From NCBI GenBank assembly GCA_045125245.1, contig JBGVNF010000005.1, positions 62,001-126,000 of the forward strand: a DNA stretch of 64,000 nt, written 5' to 3'. The notes beneath the pieces were generated by a model. That model saw nothing but the letters and a program-made list of their open reading frames with translations, was not told the DNA's origin and made no database searches. The stretch comes from SVEL01 sp045125245 (GTDB lineage Bacteria > Bacillota > Clostridia > Lachnospirales > Lachnospiraceae). The first letter of the stretch is position 1, and each line of letters begins with the position of its first letter. A program made the translations under genes and the position numbers. Below, piece by piece: positions 54,585-63,183 of the stretch.

Positions 54585-55479
54585 TTATGCTTGACCTCCT
54601 GTCTTTTAAATCGACACCTTGTGCCTTGTCTTCTTTAGCTCTAACTAAATCTTCGTCATCATAGAATAATACACGAGCTCCGGTAATCTCATCATCCTGT
54701 ACCTTATTAAGTAACATTTCATTAAGGTCAACATATGTTTCAATATCTCTTGACATAACATCAATTACCTGCTTAGTATCACAAATCCAAAGTTCGTTAA
54801 AGCATTTTGCGATATCTGAGTTTACTAACTCATTAAGCTTATCTCTTAGATGTTTCCAATTGTACTTACGTGCTTTTACTACAAATACAATTTGATACAT
54901 TTCCGTATGGTTTGCAGTCCAATCATCTTGGTACTTATAGAACTCTATTCGCTGTAATATTGTATTTCTGTCCTTATACCGTCTAAGGTTAGGTAGATTA
55001 TCTGTACATAAGAGTTCATCTGTTATATTATAAAGATTCATATCCCAATCGTAACTATCAAGTTCATCCATGAACTTCTCAAGTTCAACTGATAAAACAT
55101 CATCATCCAAGTAACCTTTTAAGTAACCACAAACTACATAAGCAACACGTCCTGATGTATACATGATAAGTCCATCAATAATGTCTGTTACATTAATCAT
55201 ATCTTTTGACTCTAAGTACGCATCATTTCGTCTTGCCGAATAGGACTTCATCTTCTCACCCTCTTTACCTATAAAGATAAGAGCTAAACGTCCCATTAAT
55301 AATAAAGTTAAAATTATGGCCATCCATAACTTTATAACTGTTCCTTGTAAAAATAACAGCCAAATAAATAAAGGTATCGAACCAAGTAAGATTGTTAATA
55401 TGAATGGTGCAACACGACTCTCGTATGTACCAAAAATATTATCAACATTCATAAGAGTGTTTATATTTGGTTTCTTCAT
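54571..55479 (-). CDS. Two-TM T4SS-like membrane protein (PrgI/TcpE-like layout)
   Basis: 302 residues. ATG 55479 is preferred since GGAG lies 9 bases upstream; ATG 55494 has no ribosome site and touches the hairpin. Two TM helices (about 24-45 and 50-68) near the N-terminus are followed by a cytoplasmic domain of about 220 residues. In Gram-positive T4SSs a two-TM PrgI/TcpE-type gene often precedes VirB4, as here. Assignment rests on topology and order only. Confidence 0.55.
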   Translation of the reverse strand: MKKPNINTLMNVDNIFGTYESRVAPFILTILLGSIPLFIWLLFLQGTVIKLWMAIILTLLLMGRLALIFIGKEGEKMKSYSARRNDAYLESKDMINVTDIIDGLIMYTSGRVAYVVCGYLKGYLDDDVLSVELEKFMDELDSYDWDMNLYNITDELLCTDNLPNLRRYKDRNTILQRIEFYKYQDDWTANHTEMYQIVFVVKARKYNWKHLRDKLNELVNSDIAKCFNELWICDTKQVIDVMSRDIETYVDLNEMLLNKVQDDEITGARVLFYDDEDLVRAKEDKAQGVDLKDRRSSINAHR

Positions 55480-55497
55480 ATAATCTTTCTCCATTAC

Positions 55498-55525
55498 GTA
55501 GGAGGGTAGTTCAATACCCTCCTAC
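55498..55525 (-). terminator. Strong hairpin between the VirB6-like gene and the next gene
   Basis: Perfect 11-bp stem GTAGGAGGGTA / TACCCTCCTAC with a 6-base loop, starting 7 bases after the stop codon at 55533. The next gene starts only 18 bases after it, leaving no room for a promoter. Read-through, RNA cleavage or attenuation is therefore more likely than complete termination. Confidence 0.6.
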
Positions 55526-55532
55526 TTATTTA

Positions 55533-58500
55533 CTATTGTCTGGTAATACTAGACTCACGCTCTTCATCACGCTGTCTCATTTCATCCAAACTATAAGGAC
55601 CATTGTATGTTGCTCTATTACGTCTATTACGTCTACCACGTTCATCCAAGTATACTGCCTGTGGCTCATCACTAGGTCCAGATATAAGTTCGTCTATATC
55701 ACGTCTGCGTCTTCGTCTATCATAACCATAGCCATAATCTTCTCTGTCATACGGATTTGGTTGATAGCCTCTGGACTGACGATGACCTCGATTTACAAAT
55801 CTTCTGCCATAATCGCCTATAGCAACAACAGCAGGACCGAACTTATTCCAACCACCATCACGCCAATCTTTTACTTGCACATAAAGCATCCAACACACTG
55901 CAAGTAAATATGCCACCTGCACTACAATACATAAAATCATTGCAGATACCGCAGATAGATTTGAGTCTGCTAATATAAAGCATACTTTAAGTAAAGCAGC
56001 GTAAAGATAGTTCACTGCCATAAATAATGCACATCCTGTAAAGTAACCCTCAACGCCTTGATTAGGCTTGTTAAACAACATCTGCCTAAATATGACGTTA
56101 ATAATTATGATTATAAACAGTGCCCATATCAATACAGGTTTTAATACTGTTGTAATGAGGATAACTACTAACAGAATAGCGGATAATACAACACCAATTG
56201 TACCAGATGTTTGATACACATATCTACCGAATGAATAAGCAACATTAGAGTAAACACCTTTAAAGTCACTAAGCATAAATCTCATAATGTCACGGTTATC
56301 AACCGAAATTAATGCAATTGAATCACCATACTCACAACTGAATAATTTATTATATTCTATAGAACATGCAAATGCTAAAATCTTAACAAGCATCTCATCT
56401 GGTATATGACGTAGAACTTCCTTGTGGTCAATAATAAACGAACGAGCATAGTTGTATAAATCGTCAATGTTACTCATAATATATTCTTCATCTGACTCGG
56501 TAGGATACCACGCAGATTCTTTTATATTCGCTTTATCTTCTTCATCGAAGATGTAAGCAAATTTAGGTAGCTGAGTCTCCAACATAAGAGCATCAGTAAG
56601 ACCTAAGATATCATAACCCTCTACAAGGAATTCATCAGACGTTAAGTAAGGTGTTGCAACATCATAAGTCATAACTCTACCTTTAGAATCGATTGTAGCG
56701 GTATATGTCTGAATATTATGAGTTTGGTTATATTCATTTATATTCGCAATAAGTGAGTCAAGGATAACATAATAAGGGGATGTAAATGAATAAACAGCAT
56801 AATAATCCTGCTTTATAGTACCGTCTCCACCAGCATCTTCAACGGCTTCAACGAATCCTTCGAGATTACCATTTCCATCATATTGTGCTTTCTTTGAGTA
56901 GTACTGTTGTTCATCTCTTATTACGTTTTTATTGTAAAGTGTGTTAGATGACTTACTATAGGATATACTTGTACTATCCATAATGGTTTGTATATCAATG
57001 TAAACATCAGAGCCTTTCTGCACAACACCTGCCATATTATAGTATGGTGTTTCAGCTAATGACTCATCGAATAAATCAGTAAATGAATTGTACTCATTAG
57101 ATAATAAAGCTGTTCCAAGAATTTTAGACCAAGATGGATTAACTTCATCAACCTTAACAAGTAATTGTGTTTGTTCGTCAATCTTTGATACTTCAGTTAT
57201 ACCAATCTGTTGTCCTTCTGCTTCACGCATAGAACTATAAAGAAGCATCTCTTCCGCTTCTTCTGAAAGTAGATTTGAGTTTGCCGAATCATAAGACCAT
57301 GTAATAGAATTAGGTAATATCCATATAGCACTTACAACAATAATAACTGTTAATGCTAATTTGAATACTTCCTTAAATCCAAGTTTATTCTTTATACCTG
57401 ACCTAAATAAGTAAATAATAAACACTAAGATAGATAATGCAAGAATAATCTTAATACCAAAATATATCACATATTTAAGATTATCCATGAGAGCAATATT
57501 AGGCATAGTTGTCATTGAGTTTACGAAGTCAGAATCCTCACTCGATAATGTATTAAGTAACTCATCAAGTGCATACGCAATAACAATACCAGCCTCACCT
57601 GAACGTGTGCCAGAAATACCTTCTTCTACATAATCAATATTCTCAATAGGTGCACCACGTAAAACTTCGGTTACCATATTGATTGTTCTGTTGTTATACA
57701 TTCTTATTGCTTTATTGAAATAAGCATTATTCCAGAATACTTCTTGTATAACATCAGAGTTCATATTGATGATGCTCCAGTTAACTAAAGCAGTTAATCC
57801 CCATGATTCGAGGTAAACATTCTTTAATTGAATCTTTCCATCTCGTGTGTATACAAACCAACCACCTACAGAACCTGTTCCCATTGAATCGAGAGTTAAA
57901 ACTTCTGGTGTTTCTGATTCTGCATCTTCTACTGCCTCATCGCCATAAAACTCTTCAATACTTTGAGCTGTAAGCCACTCAAACACATCTTTTGGTAAAT
58001 CCTGTGCAAGTACTTCATTACCACCTGCAGACATGTAAGTACCAAATGCGATTGTATAAGGTGTCCATGAATCTTCACATAAAGTTGCATTAGATGCAAC
58101 CGGTATAATAACAAAACCACTTTCAGTAACAATATTACCAAAGATATCTACGAAGATAGGAGATTCAAGGTCAAGCTGTGTTTCAACATTCTTATTCATC
58201 TGATTTTCTAAATTGGATAACTGAATGTAATTCATGTAGCTAATCCAATCTTTATTTGTAGTGCCATCAGTGTATAGAATATTTTTACTTGATTCAAATA
58301 CAACTCTACTCTTCTTAGATACAGTTGCAAGTTCGTTGTAAATATCAATATCTCTATAAATAGCAGAGACTATTGCATAAGATGTTATAGGTGTGTAATT
58401 ATATAAATTAAATACATTATCTTTACCTGTTAATGCTTCAGAAGATAAAACATAACCATCATATAGCGATTCACTATCTTTGGCTGTTTCGCCTAAATGA

Positions 58501-61460
58501 GTAACGTTCTTTGCAATATCAGGAGAGTAAGACACAATGTCATCATCCTTCAGTAGAGTCTTTGTATCAATGTTTAATGTTTCATCGATGAAGTTGTTTG
58601 CATCCTCATTGTATAGTGTCTTCTCAGCATTATTAGCCTCACTCTGCATGTTCTCAAGAGCAGCCTGGTCAGTCACGTTATACGTAATATCTTTATCGTG
58701 TGTATATTGATAAAGAGTCGCATAATCAACTTTTCCAATAGCATTCTCAATATGCTGAGCATTATAGAAGTTTGTGTCAATGTATAATTGAATATCACGT
58801 TCGTAGTTTAATAAGTCTTTAAGTGTAGCAACAACCATTCCATTGTTAGACGATTTATTCATCTTGTTGTTTACTACTACATTTGGGTCAGTAGAGATAT
58901 ACAATGCTTTCCTATGGAATCCATATCTATACATAAATTCGGAAATCCAATCTTTGTCCTTTGTATTAGCGAATTCATATATTCCGGCATCGTATAAGTT
59001 TGTTACCATAGGAACATACAGTGCGGAGTTAGCGAAACCAATATTCCACTTATCTGACATTTCTTTTCCTTGAACAGAATAAAATACTCCAAGTGGGTTA
59101 TCAACTGTAGCACCACCTGTATATCCTCTGCCATAAAGTAAGTCAGATGAACGCATTGCTTCAAATGCTTCTGGGTAATTGGTATACAACTCATAATATT
59201 CTTTTATTGTTTTTGACCATTCATTATTACTTGGGTCTATGCCAAGAAGTTCACATGTATCATAAAGCTCTATAATACATCTGAATATCCAAATGTTAGA
59301 TGATGCTGTACCACCAAGAGTAGCTTCTGCGGCCATAGTTGCGTCCCATTGACTACCATTATGACACTGCTGTAAAAAATCAATGACTGTACCAAGGTTG
59401 TTGTACTCAGCTTCTGTAGCCTTATATGGGTCTTCGAGTATCTCTGCTAATGTTTGTGGGTCATAGCCATTCTTCACACCATAATCTGATTTAGCTAATG
59501 CTTCAAAAACATAAGACTGTGATTGTAATATCGCTGCTATAGAATTAAAACCTTTGTCTCCATTAATAGAGTCGTTAATTAGATTTCCATAACCGCCATC
59601 TAAAGTCGATATTGTGCTCGGCATATAGCAGAATCGTAATGTAACCCCATCTTCCTCTAACTCTAAGTCTTCGTTAATTTCCGGCTCATTACCAAAAACA
59701 TTCCAGTCATTTAATAGACCTTGTAAAGTTGAATTATAATTTTTAGCATCTTCTGCTAATATATCATAATTTGTTGTTGTTGCATGGTAAATTGTGTAAG
59801 TCATAAGTGTAGATGATAATCTTGCTATATCTATAACACCCTGCGGAGACCGTAAGTAAGAGTATGTCTCATACTCCTCTATCGTGTCAGAAATCATATC
59901 ATCATCTACAATCACGTTGTTTAATGTACCTTTAGCTTTATATTCAGCATTATAAAATTCCTCTATTCTGGACTTTGGATTTGAACCTCTAGCATTACAT
60001 AAACTAGTATATGTGGAAATAAGTAAGTCTGTTTGTAATTCAGTTAGCCCACCACTTTCTGCACCATTCTCAGCTGTAACTGTAAGAGTAGTGCCACCAT
60101 TAGAACCAGTAGTAAATTGCAATTTGTATGATTTGTTTGATGAAGTATCATCGGCATCTGTCAGCGTCATAGTATGGTTATAATAGTCACTGTTATCTTT
60201 GCCATATTCCAGTGACGCGCCTAACGCATACTGATAAGCCATATATTCATTAAACGGTGATATACTAGCTTTGTTAGCATACGGGTCTTGTTGTTGGTCT
60301 ACTTCTGTTTCGAAGTACAAAAATAATAGATGAAATAGAAACTCCCACATTTCTCCATCTACATATCCTTCAATCTGTGCTTTATCTTCAGGTACTATAC
60401 TTCCTGTATCTACAATGCTGTTATAAATATTCGCAAGTGTCTCTCCAAATACACACCCGTTAATTGTATTTTCTATTCTGGTAATTTTAACGTTATCACC
60501 AGTGCATTCACCCACTGGGAATTCTATAGGTTCATTGTTTAGTTTTTTCTCACCATCACCTGTTAACTCATCTTCAGCAAAGAAATTATATTTTGCAGTT
60601 CTGTTAACCGTCTCAATATATTCAATTCTAAAGTACTTAGCAATAGATTCAGATATTACGCTATTTTTATTATTTGCATTAGATATAATACTAGATTCTT
60701 GCAGTCTTAGTAAAGCATCTAATACATTATCATAATCTGAGTCAATACGATAGGCTTTGGCATTACCTATTATAGCAACACCACCATTCCACAAACCATT
60801 ATCATCCCCATACGGTCCGACACTTTCATCAATACTAGGTACAACATTTTTATTTATATTAGTATGTATGAAAAAACTTCTACTATCTCCCGCACACCAG
60901 AATACAGCTGTCTCATATTTTATCTCACATTCATCAGTATCTATATATCCTACAGTCATCTGTATAGCAGCCTCAGGTTCATCTCCGCTATCCGATGCTC
61001 CTCCTCTGAATGATATTGAAATTGCTGGGTACTTACTTAAATCATCTAATCCAAATCTATTAATTGCTGTATCAAGAGTAGTTGTATCGAGAGCATTACC
61101 ATTTGCATCACATAAATCAAATACCCATGCACTATCTAAGTTAGTTTGTGTGAATGTACGTAGATTCAATATAGTCTGAATAAATGCTTGTGATACTGTC
61201 ATACTCCCTATATTAAAATTTGTAAAATAGTCTAGAGTTATACTTCCAGAGTCACCTTCAAGTTTATTTCTAGAACCACTTGAATGTTTTGCTACACCTG
61301 TTATTTTAGTCCAGTTGCCTAAAATAGTTTCAGTACTTGATGAGCTAGAGGACTCTGCTTTTCTATCCGGATCTGCTTTTACTTCTATACTTCCTAGCGG
61401 TGATATAAATACACCGCATACAATAACTAAAGTCATGATAAAAGAGATTATTCTCTTCAT
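55533..61460 (-). CDS. Giant VirB6/TrbL-like membrane protein with a secreted N-terminal domain
   Basis: 1975 residues. A signal peptide (KRIISFIMTLVIVCGVFISP...KA) precedes an ectodomain of about 1290 residues without cysteine clusters. Two TM helices follow (about 1326-1350 and 1362-1380), then a second extracellular region (about 1385-1745) and a group of TM helices (about 1753-1863). The cytoplasmic tail is Arg/Tyr/Asp-rich (about 1870-1975, including a run of six Arg). Multi-TM C-terminal helices with large loops are typical of extended VirB6 proteins. ATG 61460 follows GGAGGT. It sits beside the VirB4-like unit and probably forms the membrane channel and an outward-facing contact domain. 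Confidence 0.75.
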   Translation of the reverse strand: MKRIISFIMTLVIVCGVFISPLGSIEVKADPDRKAESSSSSSTETILGNWTKITGVAKHSSGSRNKLEGDSGSITLDYFTNFNIGSMTVSQAFIQTILNLRTFTQTNLDSAWVFDLCDANGNALDTTTLDTAINRFGLDDLSKYPAISISFRGGASDSGDEPEAAIQMTVGYIDTDECEIKYETAVFWCAGDSRSFFIHTNINKNVVPSIDESVGPYGDDNGLWNGGVAIIGNAKAYRIDSDYDNVLDALLRLQESSIISNANNKNSVISESIAKYFRIEYIETVNRTAKYNFFAEDELTGDGEKKLNNEPIEFPVGECTGDNVKITRIENTINGCVFGETLANIYNSIVDTGSIVPEDKAQIEGYVDGEMWEFLFHLLFLYFETEVDQQQDPYANKASISPFNEYMAYQYALGASLEYGKDNSDYYNHTMTLTDADDTSSNKSYKLQFTTGSNGGTTLTVTAENGAESGGLTELQTDLLISTYTSLCNARGSNPKSRIEEFYNAEYKAKGTLNNVIVDDDMISDTIEEYETYSYLRSPQGVIDIARLSSTLMTYTIYHATTTNYDILAEDAKNYNSTLQGLLNDWNVFGNEPEINEDLELEEDGVTLRFCYMPSTISTLDGGYGNLINDSINGDKGFNSIAAILQSQSYVFEALAKSDYGVKNGYDPQTLAEILEDPYKATEAEYNNLGTVIDFLQQCHNGSQWDATMAAEATLGGTASSNIWIFRCIIELYDTCELLGIDPSNNEWSKTIKEYYELYTNYPEAFEAMRSSDLLYGRGYTGGATVDNPLGVFYSVQGKEMSDKWNIGFANSALYVPMVTNLYDAGIYEFANTKDKDWISEFMYRYGFHRKALYISTDPNVVVNNKMNKSSNNGMVVATLKDLLNYERDIQLYIDTNFYNAQHIENAIGKVDYATLYQYTHDKDITYNVTDQAALENMQSEANNAEKTLYNEDANNFIDETLNIDTKTLLKDDDIVSYSPDIAKNVTHLGETAKDSESLYDGYVLSSEALTGKDNVFNLYNYTPITSYAIVSAIYRDIDIYNELATVSKKSRVVFESSKNILYTDGTTNKDWISYMNYIQLSNLENQMNKNVETQLDLESPIFVDIFGNIVTESGFVIIPVASNATLCEDSWTPYTIAFGTYMSAGGNEVLAQDLPKDVFEWLTAQSIEEFYGDEAVEDAESETPEVLTLDSMGTGSVGGWFVYTRDGKIQLKNVYLESWGLTALVNWSIINMNSDVIQEVFWNNAYFNKAIRMYNNRTINMVTEVLRGAPIENIDYVEEGISGTRSGEAGIVIAYALDELLNTLSSEDSDFVNSMTTMPNIALMDNLKYVIYFGIKIILALSILVFIIYLFRSGIKNKLGFKEVFKLALTVIIVVSAIWILPNSITWSYDSANSNLLSEEAEEMLLYSSMREAEGQQIGITEVSKIDEQTQLLVKVDEVNPSWSKILGTALLSNEYNSFTDLFDESLAETPYYNMAGVVQKGSDVYIDIQTIMDSTSISYSKSSNTLYNKNVIRDEQQYYSKKAQYDGNGNLEGFVEAVEDAGGDGTIKQDYYAVYSFTSPYYVILDSLIANINEYNQTHNIQTYTATIDSKGRVMTYDVATPYLTSDEFLVEGYDILGLTDALMLETQLPKFAYIFDEEDKANIKESAWYPTESDEEYIMSNIDDLYNYARSFIIDHKEVLRHIPDEMLVKILAFACSIEYNKLFSCEYGDSIALISVDNRDIMRFMLSDFKGVYSNVAYSFGRYVYQTSGTIGVVLSAILLVVILITTVLKPVLIWALFIIIIINVIFRQMLFNKPNQGVEGYFTGCALFMAVNYLYAALLKVCFILADSNLSAVSAMILCIVVQVAYLLAVCWMLYVQVKDWRDGGWNKFGPAVVAIGDYGRRFVNRGHRQSRGYQPNPYDREDYGYGYDRRRRRRDIDELISGPSDEPQAVYLDERGRRNRRNRATYNGPYSLDEMRQRDEERESSITRQ

Positions 61461-61479
61461 ATAAATACCTCCATATATT

Positions 61480-61499
61480 TAGAGGTATTAATACCTCTA
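61480..61499. promoter_or_regulatory. 20-base perfect palindrome upstream of the VirB6-like gene
   Basis: TAGAGGTATTAATACCTCTA, 19 bases before the start codon and just upstream of the ribosome site. It could be a dimer operator or leader hairpin. Confidence 0.45.
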
Positions 61500-61502
61500 T
61501 TA

Positions 61503-61534
61503 TTCAAATTAAATGATGAACCGTATTCATCATT
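61503..61534 (-). promoter_or_regulatory. TTAATTTGAA box and adjacent inverted repeat
   Basis: Minus-strand TTAATTTGAA (61512-61503) is identical to 50187-50178. It adjoins an inverted repeat AATGATGAA (61512-61520) / TTCATCATT (61526-61534) with a 5-base loop. Candidate promoter/operator of the VirB6-like gene. Confidence 0.35.
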
Positions 61535-61536
61535 AT

Positions 61537-61559
61537 GGTGGGTAGATTTTCTACCCACC
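61537..61559 (-). terminator. Hairpin after the 528-residue membrane protein gene
   Basis: Perfect 10-bp stem GGTGGGTAGA / TCTACCCACC with a 3-base loop, 10 bases after the stop codon at 61570. No U-tract follows on the minus strand. The core matches the hairpin at 8241-8263. Confidence 0.6.
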
Positions 61560-61569
61560 TTTATTTTTG

Positions 61570-63156
61570 TTACTTAGTACTCTCTGCTCCTGTTGTAGTA
61601 ACACTACGTAAGAATGATTTGTCGAGTTCGCCAGTCCAACCTGCAGTTGTTGCAGGAGTAACATCTGTCCAAGTTGTTAGAGCAAACGAAGGTGATGTGG
61701 TATCTCTTACAAGTCTTAACTCAGATACAGGAATTGTAGTTGTTGCTGTTCCATCCTTAACATCTTTAGTCCATGAACCAGTAAGATTTACTTTGAGGTA
61801 AGCACAGCTACTCATTGCCTCAGTTAATCTATCTTTCTCTGAACCACTAAAGTACAATGACGCCGTAACATTAGTAGTCTGTCCAATAGAAGCTGAGTTC
61901 ATTTTTGCTTGAAAACTCTGTGTAATCATACCCTGAGCATCACAAGCATCAACTGTAATCTGAGAACCAAGTGTACCTTTAATCTCTGACTTCTGTTCAC
62001 CATTACCAAATGTTAAACCAGTAATCTGAACTTTAATCTGAGCTGTATTAGCGTTTGTTCCTTCAATTGTAGCACTCGGATTGAAACCACCAAATGCAAT
62101 CATACTTGCTGTAGATGCATTAGAGATAGCCTCAGGCGTACATGTAACACTAAGTACAAACCAGTCAGATGCACTAACCATAGTAGAGCCAGAATTGAGG
62201 TCTGTACCGTTAATGTAGTATCTGTAAGTAATTGTTCCATTGGAAGCCTGAGAAGCATAAAGGTTTTCACCAATAGTTTTAAAGCCTCCAGACGGTGTAG
62301 GTGTAATTGATGTATAAATAGCAGAGCTTGTGAAGTTATAACCCTGGTCTGAGCCAAGCACATCACGTACACTCTGGTCGGTAAATGCAGTACTGATATT
62401 CTGTTCAATTGTAAGAGCAACGTTCTGAGCAGAATCTTTCTTCATGTCAGTATACTGTGAATTTACAACTCTGAACACCTCACGTGTAAAGTCATTGATA
62501 TTGACTTCAAACGGGTCCTGAGAACCATCTGTTGCCAAAGAGTAAACGATAATACCTTCTGAAATCTTCTGTACTGTTTCGACAGGGTCAACATTATTGA
62601 TAACAGCATCAATAACATAGGTTCCACCTGTACCAACCCATGAAGCAATCTTTGTAGGATATCCCATAAAGATTAACGTACCGATGAAAATCTGTGCAAC
62701 AAGAAGCGGGATACTCTTAATGAAGTACTGCTTCTTATCAATATACTCGCCATCAGAATCATCGAAGTCTGTTAATGCTTTAATATTAGGAATATACCCT
62801 AATAGTAATGTTAATCCACCACCAAGCTTCTTAGCCACAACATTGTTGGATTTACCTACCGTGTCATTTACTAATCCGGTAGCACCCTGTACCATGTCGT
62901 TCTTAAGGTCGGATACCTTATCCCAGAAAGGCGGGTTTACAACATAGAGACCTGATATCGCATTCTTCAAGATTGAGAAAATAACAATACCAAATCCAAC
63001 TGCAGAAATAACAATAACTGCAATGTTACCAAGGAAATTTACAAGTCCCTGAATTTTGAATAAGTTACCCTGCGTCCAATCGCCAGAAAATAAATTAGTA
63101 GCTGTATCGGTTGGAGCAGAAGTTAGTAAGATACCAAATGCTGAATATAAGTTCAT
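61570..63156 (-). CDS. Membrane protein of the secretion block with a large exported domain
   Basis: 528 residues. Its N-terminal half has TM helices at about 38-64 and 148-172 and a loop between them. The C-terminal half (about 210-528) is Ser/Thr-rich, beta-type and probably outside the cell. No family recognised. ATG 63156 follows AGGAGG by 10 bases. Its place between another multi-TM protein and the VirB6-like protein suggests a structural part of the same membrane complex. Confidence 0.65.
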   Translation of the reverse strand: MNLYSAFGILLTSAPTDTATNLFSGDWTQGNLFKIQGLVNFLGNIAVIVISAVGFGIVIFSILKNAISGLYVVNPPFWDKVSDLKNDMVQGATGLVNDTVGKSNNVVAKKLGGGLTLLLGYIPNIKALTDFDDSDGEYIDKKQYFIKSIPLLVAQIFIGTLIFMGYPTKIASWVGTGGTYVIDAVINNVDPVETVQKISEGIIVYSLATDGSQDPFEVNINDFTREVFRVVNSQYTDMKKDSAQNVALTIEQNISTAFTDQSVRDVLGSDQGYNFTSSAIYTSITPTPSGGFKTIGENLYASQASNGTITYRYYINGTDLNSGSTMVSASDWFVLSVTCTPEAISNASTASMIAFGGFNPSATIEGTNANTAQIKVQITGLTFGNGEQKSEIKGTLGSQITVDACDAQGMITQSFQAKMNSASIGQTTNVTASLYFSGSEKDRLTEAMSSCAYLKVNLTGSWTKDVKDGTATTTIPVSELRLVRDTTSPSFALTTWTDVTPATTAGWTGELDKSFLRSVTTTGAESTK

Positions 63157-63183
63157 ACTCTTTCTTCCTCCTTGTTCTAATCA

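Noticed and set aside
55467..55907. 146-codon plus-strand open frame
   Set aside because: Crosses the strong hairpin and the Arg-rich tail of the VirB6-like gene, with no ribosome site. Shadow frame.
60757..61179. 140-codon plus-strand open frame opposite the VirB6-like gene
   Set aside because: No ribosome site, and the minus-strand frame has a signal peptide and is continuous through the region.
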